Below, piece after piece: positions 47,467 to 57,550 of a stretch of 64,000 nt of DNA; positions within the stretch are counted from its first letter, which is position 1, and every line of letters begins with the position of its first letter. The notes under the pieces are model-generated. The model had not been told where the DNA came from and searched no databases. It was given only the letters and a program-made list of their open reading frames with translations. The stretch spans positions 1 through 64,000 of the forward strand of contig MKZN01000007.1 in the NCBI GenBank assembly GCA_001938995.1. Reading direction: 5' to 3'. This DNA comes from Bacillus pumilus (GTDB lineage: Bacteria > Bacillota > Bacilli > Bacillales > Bacillaceae). Made by a program: the position numbers and the translations under genes.

Positions 47467-47684
47467 AGCCGAAGTTTACACACAGGTGTAAACGGCAAAT
47501 GCAAGCTAAGAGAAGATGAGAATGAGACTAGGGTAGTTGAGATGAGTAGAGTTGAGCAGAGATACGATACTTCTATTTATTCATACTGCCTAAAAGAGGA
47601 ATCCTCTTTTAGGCTTATTTCGTATACTCAAACAAACAGACCCCTAATTTTCCCCCTCATTCTCCTTAATACCATTTAAGGAGT
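47467..47684 (+). ncRNA. trp leader: TRAP-binding site, antiterminator and SD-blocking hairpin
   Basis: Leader that TRAP uses for attenuation. In order: a 5' stem-loop (GCCG and GTTTACA with TGTAAAC and GGC, 47468-47496, with a 2-base bulge), ten GAG/TAG triplets at 47510, 47518, 47524, 47529, 47534, 47539, 47544, 47549, 47554 and 47559 (mostly 2-base spacers), a possible antiterminator pairing 47532-47537 with 47585-47590, a terminator, and near trpE the hairpin CTCCTTAA (47662-47669) with TTAAGGAG (47676-47683), which hides the trpE ribosome site. Confidence 0.93.
47588..47620 (+). terminator. TRAP-dependent attenuator of the trp operon
   Basis: GCCTAAAAGAGG (47588-47599) pairs perfectly with CCTCTTTTAGGC (47603-47614), followed by TTATTT. 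Its 5' arm overlaps the antiterminator partner, the classic TRAP switch. Confidence 0.92.
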
Positions 47685-47690
47685 GTGCCT

Positions 47691-49238
47691 ATGAAATCCC
47701 AATCAAATCTGACCGAATTTTTAAAGGACAGTGAGTCCTACAAAACCATCCCTATTGTTAAAACAATTACAGTCGATACGCTCTCACCTATTCAAATTGT
47801 GGAGAAGCTCAAACAGGACATCGTGTACCTGCTAGAAAGTAAAGATGAATCCTCAAGTTGGTCGAGATATTCTTTCATCGGATTACATCCATTCTTAACT
47901 TTACATGAAGAACAGCAACAATACATTGCACGAGACGCTACGGGGCAGGAAGTGATGCGCCAGAAAGAATTAAAGGATTTACTGGATTGGATGAAAACCC
48001 AATATCAAATAAAGACGCCAGATATTGACATTCCATTTACAGGCGGAGCAGTAGGTTACTTAAGCTATGATCTCATTCCAAGCATTGAACCATCTGTGAA
48101 GCCTCATCCGAATGCTTCGGCGTCAGATAACTGCACATTATTTGTCTGTGAAACGATGATTGCATTTGACCATGAAACGAACCATGTCCATTTTATTCAA
48201 TATTCACAACTGACAGGAAACGAAACAGAGAACGAAATCATACAAGCATACAAGAATAGCCATGAGCAATTAGAACGCATGATTCAACAGCTGCACACGC
48301 AGATTAACATGAAAGAACTTATTTTATCAGGAGATATGAGCGAACCGCCATCCTTCGAAAAAGTGACGTCAACGTATGAAAAAGCTCAATTTTTAAACGA
48401 TGTCGAAAAAATAAAGAAATACATTCGAGCAGGGGATATCTTCCAAGGTGTACTCTCACAGCGTTTTGATATACCAGTAACCGTGAGTTCATTTGAATTA
48501 TATCGTGTGCTTCGGATCGTGAATCCTTCGCCATATATGTATTTTATGAAACTAAAAGATCGTGAGTTAGTTGGGAGCTCGCCAGAACGATTAATACATG
48601 CGAAAAATGGACATTTAGAAATTCACCCAATCGCAGGGACAAGAAGGCGAGGAACAACCAAAGAAGAAGATGCAGCTCTTGCAAAAGAATTACTAGAAGA
48701 TGAAAAAGAAAAAGCAGAGCACTACATGTTAGTGGATCTTGCTAGGAATGATGTAGGACGCGTCGCGACATATGGCAGTGTATCAGTTCCGACCTTTACA
48801 AAAGTAGTAAACTTTTCACACGTCATGCACATCATCTCTATTGTAACGGGACAGTTGAAGCAAGATACCCACCCAGTGGATGCATTAATGTCTGCCTTTC
48901 CAGCAGGCACATTAACAGGCGCACCTAAAATTAGGGCCATGCAATTATTAAATGAAATGGAGCCTGAGCCAAGAGAAACCTATGGTGGTTGTATCGCCTA
49001 TATTGGGTTTGACGGCAATATTGATTCCTGCATCACCATTCGGACCATGAGTGTCAAAGATCAGACGGCCTCCATACAAGCAGGTGCTGGTATTGTCGCT
49101 GACTCTGTTCCTGAAAATGAATGGGAAGAGACCTGTAACAAAGCAGGCGCATTGCTCAAAGCCATTCAGCTCGCTGAACATATTTTCTCAGAGAAGGAGA
49201 GTGTGCAAGATGAATCAACGACTATCAGCTCTTGTTAA
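47691..49238 (+). CDS. trpE: Anthranilate synthase component I TrpE
   Basis: Converts chorismate to anthranilate with a glutamine amidotransferase partner (pabA/TrpG, encoded elsewhere in Bacillus). An N-terminal regulatory domain carries the tryptophan feedback segment LLESKDESSSWSRYSF, and the C-terminal chorismate-binding domain has GSSPERL, PIAGTRRRG and GAPKIRAMQLL. ATG at 47691 with AAGGAG upstream gives 515 residues. Overlaps trpD by 29 bases. Confidence 0.96.
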   Translation: MKSQSNLTEFLKDSESYKTIPIVKTITVDTLSPIQIVEKLKQDIVYLLESKDESSSWSRYSFIGLHPFLTLHEEQQQYIARDATGQEVMRQKELKDLLDWMKTQYQIKTPDIDIPFTGGAVGYLSYDLIPSIEPSVKPHPNASASDNCTLFVCETMIAFDHETNHVHFIQYSQLTGNETENEIIQAYKNSHEQLERMIQQLHTQINMKELILSGDMSEPPSFEKVTSTYEKAQFLNDVEKIKKYIRAGDIFQGVLSQRFDIPVTVSSFELYRVLRIVNPSPYMYFMKLKDRELVGSSPERLIHAKNGHLEIHPIAGTRRRGTTKEEDAALAKELLEDEKEKAEHYMLVDLARNDVGRVATYGSVSVPTFTKVVNFSHVMHIISIVTGQLKQDTHPVDALMSAFPAGTLTGAPKIRAMQLLNEMEPEPRETYGGCIAYIGFDGNIDSCITIRTMSVKDQTASIQAGAGIVADSVPENEWEETCNKAGALLKAIQLAEHIFSEKESVQDESTTISSC

Positions 49239-50250
49239 CGGGAGTTTTTTAACAGAAAATGAAGCAAACGAGCTGATGCATGATATGATCAGTGGCTCTT
49301 TAACAGATGCCGAAGTCGCTGCAAGTCTATCAATCTTAGCGCATAGGGGAGAAACGGCTGAAGAGATGACAGGCTTTGTGAAAGCAATGAGAGAGAATGC
49401 AGGGCCTATGGAGGGACCACTTGACGTTGTTGATACGTGCGGGACTGGAGGAGATGGCTTGTCGACATTTAATATTTCGACAGCGGCTGCTATAGTAGCC
49501 TCCGCTGCTGGTGCGAAAATAGCCAAACATGGAAATCGTTCCGTTTCCTCTAAAAGCGGAAGTGCTGATGTGCTAGAACACCTTGGGATTCACATTCAGT
49601 CCACACCTGAAGAAACGAGAAGACAAATTCAGCAGAAAAACATGGGCTTTTTATTTGCTCCTCTGTATCATTCATCAATGAAGCAAGTGGCAACAGTTCG
49701 CAAGCAGCTTGGGTTTCGCACAGTATTCAATTTATTAGGCCCGCTTTGCCATCCGATGCAAGCCAAAAAACAAATGATCGGTGTTTATTCAAAGGAAAAG
49801 GCGAAATTAATGGCAAAAGCCCTTGCCCCTCTAGAGCCTGAACATGTTCTGTTCGTTTGTGGAGAAGACGGGTTAGATGAATTAACAATTACAGCCAATT
49901 CGTATGTGATTGAACTGAAAAAACAGGTGATGACAGAGTATACGCTAAACCCAGAAGACTTTGGATTGAAAAAAGGCCGATTATCTGACATACAGGTGAA
50001 TTCACCAAAAGAGAGCGCCAAACTTATTCAGAATATATTGAATCATCAAACAGAGGAAGCCCCTCTTCATATCACTGCCCTAAATGCAGGAGCTGCTTTA
50101 TACATCGCAGGAAAGTCAGAAAGCTTGATGGCAGGAACATTCAAAGCGCTAGAAACCATTAAAAACGGCTCGGCCAAAGAACAATTAGCCCGTTTAAAAC
50201 AAGCATCGAAAGAGGGAGAAATTTATGCTAAACAAAATTATTGCTCATAA
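49210..50250 (+). CDS. trpD: Anthranilate phosphoribosyltransferase TrpD
   Basis: Adds phosphoribose from PRPP to anthranilate. The PRPP loop [16 protein letters not shown] and [15 protein letters not shown] are conserved. ATG at 49210 follows GAAGGAGAG within the end of trpE, giving 346 residues; the frame is open further upstream but that part is trpE sequence. Overlap with trpE and trpC suggests coupled translation. Confidence 0.95.
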   Translation: MNQRLSALVNGSFLTENEANELMHDMISGSLTDAEVAASLSILAHRGETAEEMTGFVKAMRENAGPMEGPLDVVDTCGTGGDGLSTFNISTAAAIVASAAGAKIAKHGNRSVSSKSGSADVLEHLGIHIQSTPEETRRQIQQKNMGFLFAPLYHSSMKQVATVRKQLGFRTVFNLLGPLCHPMQAKKQMIGVYSKEKAKLMAKALAPLEPEHVLFVCGEDGLDELTITANSYVIELKKQVMTEYTLNPEDFGLKKGRLSDIQVNSPKESAKLIQNILNHQTEEAPLHITALNAGAALYIAGKSESLMAGTFKALETIKNGSAKEQLARLKQASKEGEIYAKQNYCS

Positions 50251-50977
50251 AAAGGAACATGTAAAAACACTAGAATTACCGGTAGATGGAAACTATGAGA
50301 GGCGGTCATTTAAAGATGCACTTGTTCAGCCTCATCGATCCATTGGTCTTATTGCTGAGGTCAAAAAAGCGTCCCCATCCAAAGGGGTCATTCAGCCGAA
50401 CTTTGATCCATTACAGACAGCAAAAGCATATGAAGCATCAAAAGCCGATTGTTTATCTGTTTTAACCGATGAACCATTTTTTCAAGGAAAAAACGAGTAT
50501 TTGTCCCTTATCAAAGAGCACGTATCATGTCCGATTTTAAGAAAAGATTTCATTATTGATTCGATACAAGTAGAAGAGTCAAAACGTATCGGGGCTGACG
50601 CCATTTTATTAATTGGAGAAGTACTAGAACCGAAGAAGTTGTATGAACTGTATATAGAAGCAAAAGAAAAAGGGCTTGATGTCCTTGTGGAAGTTCATGC
50701 AGCAGATACTTTGGCTAACATCTTAAACTTGTTTACGCCAGAGATCATCGGAGTGAATAACCGGAATTTAAAGACGTTTAACACAACTGTCGAACAAACA
50801 AAAGAAATTGCGCCGCTTGTGCCAAAGGACGTATTACTAGTTAGTGAAAGCGGTATTCAGACATTCGATGATCTCACCTTTGTGAAGGATCATGGTGCGC
50901 GAGCTGTTCTTGTAGGGGAATCTTTAATGAGAGAACAATCACAGGAAAAAGCCGTCATGACATTGTTTGGAGAATGA
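50225..50977 (+). CDS. trpC: Indole-3-glycerol phosphate synthase TrpC
   Basis: TIM-barrel enzyme closing the indole ring. Catalytic segments [12 protein letters not shown] (Lys and Glu), ILRKDFI and [10 protein letters not shown], and SESGI phosphate site, are present. 250 residues; a separate trpF follows, so it is not fused as in E. coli. Overlaps trpD by 26 bases with GAGGGAGAAAT as ribosome site. Confidence 0.95.
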   Translation: MLNKIIAHKKEHVKTLELPVDGNYERRSFKDALVQPHRSIGLIAEVKKASPSKGVIQPNFDPLQTAKAYEASKADCLSVLTDEPFFQGKNEYLSLIKEHVSCPILRKDFIIDSIQVEESKRIGADAILLIGEVLEPKKLYELYIEAKEKGLDVLVEVHAADTLANILNLFTPEIIGVNNRNLKTFNTTVEQTKEIAPLVPKDVLLVSESGIQTFDDLTFVKDHGARAVLVGESLMREQSQEKAVMTLFGE

Positions 50978-50979
50978 AT

Positions 50980-51642
50980 ATGGCGATACCTTATGTAAAA
51001 TATTGCGGCGCTTCATCCCAAGAGGATGTCCAGTGCATGTCGCAATCTCGAGCGGATGCCATAGGTTTTATTTTTGCGCCAAGTAAAAGACAAGTGAATC
51101 CAGACCATGTGAAACAATGGCTAAAACAAACAAAATGCAACAAAGATGTGGTTGGTGTGTTTGTGAACGAAAGCAGTGAGACAGTCTGTGAGATTACAAG
51201 GCTCATTCCATTAGATATCGTCCAGCTTCACGGAGATGAAACAACAGAAGAAGCCAAAATCATCAAGCAACAAACAGGGGCTACAGTGTGGAAAGTGTTT
51301 CATCACGAGCCTGATCTACGAGAAATGCTTGAACGCATGACAGAATTTGCGCCTTTTGTAGATGGCTTTCTCATCGATGCCAAAGGAAAAGGAGCAAGAG
51401 GCGGGACGGGAACTTCTTTTGCATGGGAGGCGGTGCCTTCATACGTACAGCATGCAAAGCGCCTATCCAAGACTTGCGTCATTGCAGGCGGAGTGACACC
51501 AGCATCTATCAACGAGCTCCTTGCCTATGGTCCAGAAGCCATCGACCTATCAAGCGGTATTGAAGAAAACGGAAAGAAAAGCAGATCTAAGATCAAAGCA
51601 CTTGAAGAAAGGATGTTAAACGATGTTCACATATCCAAATGA
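50980..51642 (+). CDS. trpF: Phosphoribosylanthranilate isomerase TrpF
   Basis: TIM-barrel isomerase between TrpD and TrpC steps. Motifs VKYCGASS (general base Cys), [18 protein letters not shown] and the phosphate site AGGVTP are visible. The ATG at 50980 is preferred over 50974 because GGAG lies 7 bases upstream; either is possible. 220 residues. Overlaps trpB by 20 bases. Confidence 0.93.
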   Translation: MAIPYVKYCGASSQEDVQCMSQSRADAIGFIFAPSKRQVNPDHVKQWLKQTKCNKDVVGVFVNESSETVCEITRLIPLDIVQLHGDETTEEAKIIKQQTGATVWKVFHHEPDLREMLERMTEFAPFVDGFLIDAKGKGARGGTGTSFAWEAVPSYVQHAKRLSKTCVIAGGVTPASINELLAYGPEAIDLSSGIEENGKKSRSKIKALEERMLNDVHISK

Positions 51643-52822
51643 GATGGGCAGATATGGAGAATTTGGCGGCAAATTTGTGCCAGAAACGCTTATGCACCCA
51701 CTAGAAGAAATCGAAAAAGCATTTCGTGAATTAAAAGAAGATCGATCTTTTCAAAAGGAGTATATAGAGCTGTTACGAAACTATTCAGGCAGACCTACAG
51801 CACTCACATTTGCTGATCAATTAACAACATATCTTGGCGGAGCGAAAATCTATTTAAAAAGAGAAGATTTAAACCATACAGGTGCTCATAAAATAAACAA
51901 TGCGCTTGGCCAAGCGCTGCTTGCGAAGAAAATGGGAAAATCAAATATCATTGCCGAAACAGGTGCAGGTCAACATGGTGTAGCAGCTGCGACCGTGGCT
52001 GCAAAGTTTGGATTAACCTGTACTGTATTTATGGGAAAAGAAGATGTGGAAAGACAATCATTAAATGTGTTCCGTATGAAACTGTTAGGAGCTAAGGTCA
52101 TACCTGTTACAAGCGGTAACGGCACACTGAAAGATGCGACAAATGAAGCCATTCGTTATTGGGTGCAACATTGCAGCGATCATTTCTATATGATTGGTTC
52201 TGTTGTTGGACCTCATCCTTACCCTCAAATTGTCAGTGAATTCCAGCGGATGATCGGCGATGAGGCAAAAGCGCAGCTGCTGGAAAAAGAAGGTCAGCTT
52301 CCTCACAAAGTGATTGCATGTGTTGGTGGCGGAAGTAATGCCATTGGAATGTATCGTGCGTTTTTAGATGAAGATGTAGAGATCGTTGGGGTAGAAGCAG
52401 CCGGCAAAGGGATCGATACATCGCTACATGCAGCGACCATTACAAAAGGAACAAAAGGTGTGATTCATGGATCTTTGACGTATTTAATCCAAGATGAATT
52501 TGGTCAAATCATTGAGCCATATTCGATCTCTGCTGGATTGGACTATCCAGGAATTGGACCAGAACACGCCTACTTACATGCAAGCGGCCGGGTTCAGTAT
52601 GTGAGTGCCACAGATCAAGAAGCACTGGATGCACTAAAATTGGTGACAGAAAAAGAAGGCATTTTACCAGCGATTGAATCAGCGCACGCTTTAGCCAAAG
52701 CGTTCGAGATTAGCCGAAATATGAATGAAGAGGAGATCGTTCTTGTTTGCCTGTCTGGAAGAGGCGATAAGGATGTGCATACATTAATGAATGTGCTTGA
52801 AAGTGAGGAAAAAACAAAATGA
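51623..52822 (+). CDS. trpB: Tryptophan synthase beta subunit
   Basis: PLP enzyme joining indole and serine. PLP lysine Lys90 in [13 protein letters not shown], phosphate-binding GGGSNAIG and the ETGAGQHG loop are intact. 399 residues, forming the alpha2beta2 complex with TrpA. It starts inside trpF after GAAAGGATG and overlaps trpA by 4 bases. Confidence 0.96.
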   Translation: MFTYPNEMGRYGEFGGKFVPETLMHPLEEIEKAFRELKEDRSFQKEYIELLRNYSGRPTALTFADQLTTYLGGAKIYLKREDLNHTGAHKINNALGQALLAKKMGKSNIIAETGAGQHGVAAATVAAKFGLTCTVFMGKEDVERQSLNVFRMKLLGAKVIPVTSGNGTLKDATNEAIRYWVQHCSDHFYMIGSVVGPHPYPQIVSEFQRMIGDEAKAQLLEKEGQLPHKVIACVGGGSNAIGMYRAFLDEDVEIVGVEAAGKGIDTSLHAATITKGTKGVIHGSLTYLIQDEFGQIIEPYSISAGLDYPGIGPEHAYLHASGRVQYVSATDQEALDALKLVTEKEGILPAIESAHALAKAFEISRNMNEEEIVLVCLSGRGDKDVHTLMNVLESEEKTK

Positions 52823-53622
52823 TCACATTTCAATTAGAGAAAGATGAGAAATTATTCATCCCATTTATGACGGCAGGAGATCCGACTGAAGACTTGACAA
52901 TCGATTTAGCCATCTCACTTCAAGCAGCTGGTGCACATGCAATAGAATTAGGTGTTCCTTATTCCGATCCGTTAGCAGACGGACCTGTCATTCAAAGAGC
53001 CTCAAAAAGAGCGTTACAACATGGCATGAATATCGTAAAAGGGATAGAATTAGCAGGTAGGATGAAAAAAAACGGTGTGAAAATTCCTGTCATTCTATTT
53101 ACGTATTATAATCCTGTGTTACAATTAGACAAAGAATACTTTTTCGCTTTACTGCGCAAAAATCATATTTCAGGACTCCTAATACCGGACTTGCCGTTTG
53201 AAGAGAGCAGCGAGCTACAAAAGAATTGTCAAACACATGACATTTCATATATATCGCTCGTTGCACCAACAAGCGAAGAGCGATTAGGAAAAATTGTAGA
53301 GCAGGCAAAAGGTTTTGTGTACTGTGTTTCATCTCTTGGTGTGACAGGTGTCAGACAATCTTTTGACGCCTCCATTTCTGATTTTATTCAACAAGTAAAA
53401 CAGCTCAGTCAAATCCCTGTAGCAGTTGGTTTTGGCATTTCAACTAGAGAACAAGTAGAGTCAATGAATAAAATCAGTGACGGTGTTGTTGTTGGTAGTG
53501 CGCTTGTGAAAAAGATTGAAGAGCTTCAAGACCAATTATTATCAAGCGAGACACGCCAAGAAGCCTTAAGAGAATTCGAAACATATGCAAAAACTTTTAG
53601 TCCCCTCTATTCATTCAAATGA
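52819..53622 (+). CDS. trpA: Tryptophan synthase alpha subunit
   Basis: Cleaves indole-3-glycerol phosphate and passes indole to TrpB. Catalytic Glu in [15 protein letters not shown] and Asp in the same segment, plus the phosphate-binding VGFGIST and VVGSALV, are present. 267 residues, the B. subtilis length. ATGA overlap with trpB. Last trp gene, but hisC follows after 11 bases without a terminator. Confidence 0.96.
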   Translation: MITFQLEKDEKLFIPFMTAGDPTEDLTIDLAISLQAAGAHAIELGVPYSDPLADGPVIQRASKRALQHGMNIVKGIELAGRMKKNGVKIPVILFTYYNPVLQLDKEYFFALLRKNHISGLLIPDLPFEESSELQKNCQTHDISYISLVAPTSEERLGKIVEQAKGFVYCVSSLGVTGVRQSFDASISDFIQQVKQLSQIPVAVGFGISTREQVESMNKISDGVVVGSALVKKIEELQDQLLSSETRQEALREFETYAKTFSPLYSFK

Positions 53623-53633
53623 GGTGAAACATT

Positions 53634-54731
53634 TTGCAAATCAAGGATCAATTAAAACAGCTAAAACCATATCAACCCGGAAAACCAATTGAAGAGGTCA
53701 AAAAAGAATATCAATTAGACAAAATTGTGAAACTGGCTTCAAATGAGAACCCTTTTGGATGTTCATCACAGGCAAAAGAAGCCATACAAGCTGAGCTTGA
53801 TCAATTAGCCATTTATCCTGATGGATACAGCGCCATTTTAAGAACTGAACTTGCTGAATTCCTTCATGTTAGTGAAAAACAATTAATATTCGGGAATGGT
53901 TCTGATGAACTTGTACAAATCATCGCTCGAGCATTCCTTGACCAACATACAAATACCGTTATCCCATCTCCATCTTTTCCGCAATATCGTCACAATGCAG
54001 TGATAGAACATACGGATATTCGAGAAGTGCCACTTTTAGAAGGTGGAGCCCATGATTTACAAGGGATGCTAGATGCAATTGATGAAAACACGAAGGTTGT
54101 ATGGGTCTGTAATCCCAACAATCCAACAGGTAACCATATACCAGAAAAAGAGCTTGTGGCATTTTTAGATCAAGTACCAGCTCACGTGCTAGTCGTATTA
54201 GATGAAGCATATTTTGAATATGTTCGAGCAGAAGACTTTCCAAATAGTTTATCGCTATTGAATACTTATCAAAATATCATTGTCTTACGTACGTTCTCTA
54301 AAGCGTATGGACTTGCGGCACTTCGCGTTGGGTATGGGGTGGCGTCAGAGGAACTGATTACGGCCATTGAACCAACAAGAGAACCATTCAATACTAGTCG
54401 TATTGCTCAGGCAGCTGCGCGCGCAGCCATTAAAGATCAAGACTTTATTCAATCGTGCAGACAAAAAAATGAGGCGGGTCTAAAGCAATACCAAACATTT
54501 GCTGACCGTTTCGGGTTATATATCTACCCGTCTCAAACCAACTTTGTGCTAATTGATTTTAAAAGAGATGCAGATGAACTGTTCAATGCATTATTGAAAA
54601 AAGGCTATATTGTTCGTTCCGGTAAAGCGCTTGGTTTTCCAACATCTTTGCGTATCACTGTTGGAACAAAAGAGCAAAATGAAGAAATCCTAAGTACGCT
54701 TGCCGATTTACTAGAAGGCATTCGTGCATAG
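53634..54731 (+). CDS. hisC: Histidinol-phosphate/aromatic aminotransferase HisC (TTG start)
   Basis: PLP class II aminotransferase that in Bacillus serves both His and Tyr/Phe synthesis, explaining its place between trpA and tyrA. PLP Lys223 in [23 protein letters not shown] and SNENPFG are conserved. TTG at 53634 follows GAGGTGA with good spacing. 365 residues. Confidence 0.94.
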   Translation: MQIKDQLKQLKPYQPGKPIEEVKKEYQLDKIVKLASNENPFGCSSQAKEAIQAELDQLAIYPDGYSAILRTELAEFLHVSEKQLIFGNGSDELVQIIARAFLDQHTNTVIPSPSFPQYRHNAVIEHTDIREVPLLEGGAHDLQGMLDAIDENTKVVWVCNPNNPTGNHIPEKELVAFLDQVPAHVLVVLDEAYFEYVRAEDFPNSLSLLNTYQNIIVLRTFSKAYGLAALRVGYGVASEELITAIEPTREPFNTSRIAQAAARAAIKDQDFIQSCRQKNEAGLKQYQTFADRFGLYIYPSQTNFVLIDFKRDADELFNALLKKGYIVRSGKALGFPTSLRITVGTKEQNEEILSTLADLLEGIRA

Positions 54732-54741
54732 TATAACAACG

Positions 54742-54773
54742 AAGTCATATCCTGTTTGTGGATATGGCTTTCA
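54742..54773 (+). terminator. Weak terminator-like hairpin between hisC and tyrA
   Basis: AAGTCATATCC (54742-54752) pairs with GGATATGGCTT (54760-54770) with one G-T; the T tract is short, so some readthrough into tyrA is likely. Confidence 0.45.
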
Positions 54774-54846
54774 TTGTACCGATTCAACATACATATAAGC
54801 TTGAGAAATGGCTTGTTTAATTTTTGTGAAAAATCAGGTGATGAAC

Positions 54847-55962
54847 ATGAACGAAGCAAACGAAACAATATTAATTGCTGGACTCGGTTTAATTGGTGGT
54901 TCAATTGCACTGTCGATTAAAAAGGAATTCCCACATAAAAAAATTATAGGCTACGATGTTTCAAATGATCAGACGGTAGCTGCTACTAAACTTGGTATTA
55001 TAGATGAAACAGCAGCTACTTTTATGGACGGCTTAAATAAATCGGCAACGATTATTTTAGCTACACCTGTACAGCAAACTGTGAAGATGCTAAGTGAGAT
55101 TGCCGCCTCTGGTATTGAAAGGGAGCTAACGATTACGGATGTTGGTAGCACGAAGCAAAAGGTCGTCGATTTTGCTGAAAACACCTTGCCGTCTCACTAT
55201 CAATTTATTGGTGGACATCCAATGGCTGGCTCTCATAAATCAGGTGTGATTGCTGCAAAAGACTTTTTATTTGAGAATGCATTTTATATTTTAACACCTG
55301 CAAAAACCACACATCGTGATGCCGTTGATCGTTTAAAGCACTTATTAAATGGGACAAATGCGCATTTTATCGAAATGACACCAGAAGAACATGATGCAGT
55401 GACAAGTGTCATTAGTCATTTTCCGCACATAGTAGCAGCAAGCCTTGTTCATCAAGCACACCATTTTGAAGAACAGTTTCCACATGTGAAGCGTTTTGCC
55501 GCTGGGGGCTTTCGTGATATCACACGAATTGCTTCAAGTAATCCTGCCATGTGGCGAGATATTCTTATCCACAACAAAAACAAAATTTTGGACCGTTTTC
55601 ATGATTGGAAAAAAGAAATTGACCGCATTGAATCATTTGTGAAAAGTGAAGATGCTGAAAGTTTATTCTCTTATTTTCAAAATGCAAAGGAATATCGTGA
55701 TGGTCTTCCTTTAAGAAAAAAAGGAGCGATTCCGGCTTTTTATGACCTGTATGTGGATATCCCGGATCATCCTGGTGTCATTTCAGAAATTACAGGGTAT
55801 TTAGCGAGTGAAAACATCAGTATTACGAATATCCGAATTATTGAAACACGGGAAGACATTAACGGTATACTAAGAATTAGTTTTCAAACAGATGAAGACC
55901 GTAAGCGGGCAGAAATCTGTATAAAAAAACGAGCAAATTACGATACATTTTATGCTGACTGA
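54847..55962 (+). CDS. tyrA: Prephenate dehydrogenase TyrA
   Basis: NAD-dependent oxidation of prephenate to 4-hydroxyphenylpyruvate for tyrosine. Rossmann motif AGLGLIGGSIAL, catalytic His in GGHPMAGSHKSG and TSVISHFPHI, and a C-terminal ACT domain (~295-371, DIPDHPGVISEITGYL). ATG at 54847 with AGGTG 6 bases upstream gives 371 residues as in B. subtilis; ATG at 54841 touches the site. Confidence 0.95.
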   Translation: MNEANETILIAGLGLIGGSIALSIKKEFPHKKIIGYDVSNDQTVAATKLGIIDETAATFMDGLNKSATIILATPVQQTVKMLSEIAASGIERELTITDVGSTKQKVVDFAENTLPSHYQFIGGHPMAGSHKSGVIAAKDFLFENAFYILTPAKTTHRDAVDRLKHLLNGTNAHFIEMTPEEHDAVTSVISHFPHIVAASLVHQAHHFEEQFPHVKRFAAGGFRDITRIASSNPAMWRDILIHNKNKILDRFHDWKKEIDRIESFVKSEDAESLFSYFQNAKEYRDGLPLRKKGAIPAFYDLYVDIPDHPGVISEITGYLASENISITNIRIIETREDINGILRISFQTDEDRKRAEICIKKRANYDTFYAD

Positions 55963-55973
55963 GGTGACCAAAA

Positions 55974-57260
55974 ATGAAAATTCATAAAAATGCTCCTATG
56001 AATGGAGTTATTCATATTCCGGGTGACAAATCCATTTCTCATAGATCAGTGATGTTTGGTGCAATTGCTGATGGGACCACAGTGGTGAAAAACTTTCTTC
56101 CTGGAGCAGACTGTTTAAGTACGATTGATTGTTTTAGAAAAATGGGTGTCGACATTCAGCAAAATGGGACCGATGTTGTCATTCATGGTAAGGGAATGAC
56201 AGGGCTATTGGAGCCAACTGAAATTCTGGATGTGGGCAATTCTGGCACAACGATTCGGTTAATGATGGGAATTTTAGCTGGATGTGGGTTCCACAGTACC
56301 CTCATCGGTGACGAAAGTATTGCGAAAAGACCAATGAAGCGTGTGACTGTTCCGCTTAAACAATTTGGTGCTAGGATAGATGGTAGAGCAAATGGTGAAT
56401 ATACACCACTTTCTATTCGTGGAGGAAATTTAAGAGCCATTACTTATGATTCTCCGGTTGCGAGTGCACAAATTAAATCAGCTGTCCTTTTAGCTGGACT
56501 TCAAGCTGAAGGAACGACGACATTAACGGAACCACATAAATCAAGAGATCATACGGAAAGAATGCTTTCGATGTTTGGTGTATCGTTACATGAAGATGCT
56601 CAAAGTGTTTCCATTGAAGGTGGACAAACGTTAACGGCGACAGATATTTTTGTCCCTGGAGATATTTCCTCTGCTGCATTCTTCCTAGTCGCAGGATCAA
56701 TTGTTCCAAATAGCCGAATTGTATTGAAGAATGTTGGCTTAAATCAAACAAGAACGGGTATTATTGATGTGCTGAAACAAATGGGTGCGAACCTAGACAT
56801 TCATGAAGTTGATGCAAAAGGCGGAGAGCCATATGGTGACCTTACGATCTCAACCTCTTCATTAAAAGGTATTGAAATTTCCGGGGATCTGATATCAAGA
56901 CTGATAGATGAAATTCCTATTATTGCACTCCTTGCTACTCAAGCAGAGGGGACTACAGTGATAAAAGATGCCGCAGAATTAAAAGTAAAAGAAACGAATC
57001 GGATTGATACAGTTGTTTCAGAACTGGAAAAACTGGGTGCTGATATTGAAGCAACTGAAGATGGAATGAAAATTCATGGGAAAACCACTCTTAAAGGTGG
57101 CACTATTGCCTCAAGCTACGGTGATCACCGAATTGGCATGATGTTAGGCATCGCAGCATGTATCACAGAACAAGCAATTGAAATTGAAGATACTGAAGCA
57201 GTTCGAGTGTCTTACCCGAATTTCTTCGAGCACATTGAATATTTAACGAAAACAGTCTGA
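55974..57260 (+). CDS. aroE: 5-enolpyruvylshikimate-3-phosphate synthase (aroE; aroA in E. coli naming)
   Basis: Sixth shikimate step, joining PEP to shikimate 3-phosphate. Motifs [11 protein letters not shown], the PEP-binding loop [12 protein letters not shown] and the RPMKR and KETNRI segments are conserved. 428 residues. It starts 11 bases after tyrA behind GAGGTGACC and closes the aromatic supraoperon before a terminator. It acts before AroF, whose gene opens the supraoperon. Confidence 0.95.
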   Translation: MKIHKNAPMNGVIHIPGDKSISHRSVMFGAIADGTTVVKNFLPGADCLSTIDCFRKMGVDIQQNGTDVVIHGKGMTGLLEPTEILDVGNSGTTIRLMMGILAGCGFHSTLIGDESIAKRPMKRVTVPLKQFGARIDGRANGEYTPLSIRGGNLRAITYDSPVASAQIKSAVLLAGLQAEGTTTLTEPHKSRDHTERMLSMFGVSLHEDAQSVSIEGGQTLTATDIFVPGDISSAAFFLVAGSIVPNSRIVLKNVGLNQTRTGIIDVLKQMGANLDIHEVDAKGGEPYGDLTISTSSLKGIEISGDLISRLIDEIPIIALLATQAEGTTVIKDAAELKVKETNRIDTVVSELEKLGADIEATEDGMKIHGKTTLKGGTIASSYGDHRIGMMLGIAACITEQAIEIEDTEAVRVSYPNFFEHIEYLTKTV

Positions 57261-57283
57261 GGATGTCCTCAGGCTTTTTCTTT
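57255..57283 (+). terminator. Intrinsic terminator of the aromatic supraoperon
   Basis: GTCTGAGG pairs with CCTCAGGC across ATGT, followed by a T-rich tract; the hairpin overlaps the aroE stop. Confidence 0.82.
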
Positions 57284-57321
57284 CCTTTTGCATATTCCAG
57301 AGAAATATAGCATAGCTTGTC

Positions 57322-57488
57322 TCAAGGTGAAACCTTGAAAAAAATCATTTTATGGATGTGAAAATGATTTTTGGACATCACTCAGTTTACAAAAAGCCAA
57401 TTTGGTAAAGTATTGATTGAAAAAGGAGCACTAAAACAACAAAATGGGTGCATTTTAAAGGAGCAACATATTTGCTGGATGTGTTGCT
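57322..57488 (+). other. Gene-free structured region upstream of ypiA
   Basis: The 290 bases between aroE and ypiA hold no gene but four inverted repeats: TCAAGGT/ACCTTGA (57322-57338), a perfect 12-bp AAAAATCATTTT/AAAATGATTTTT (57340-57372), AAAATG/CATTTT (57441-57456) and AGCAACA/TGTTGCT (57462-57488). The second is terminator-like. I saw no T-box or known riboswitch motif and no convincing promoter. Confidence 0.5.
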
Positions 57489-57550
57489 GTGGATTATGAT
57501 ATGAAATAACAATAGTTTAGGTTTGTGGAAACAGAAAGGATCGGTTTGAT

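Noticed and set aside
47461-47679. 72-codon open frame between aroH and trpE
   Set aside because: It covers the TRAP-binding triplets and attenuator of the trp leader; its Glu/Arg/Val-rich translation only reflects GAG/TAG repeats.
57284-57550. T-box or other known riboswitch upstream of ypiA
   Set aside because: No T-box consensus (AGGGTGG...) or other conserved aptamer sequence was found, and the downstream gene is not a biosynthetic or tRNA synthetase gene.
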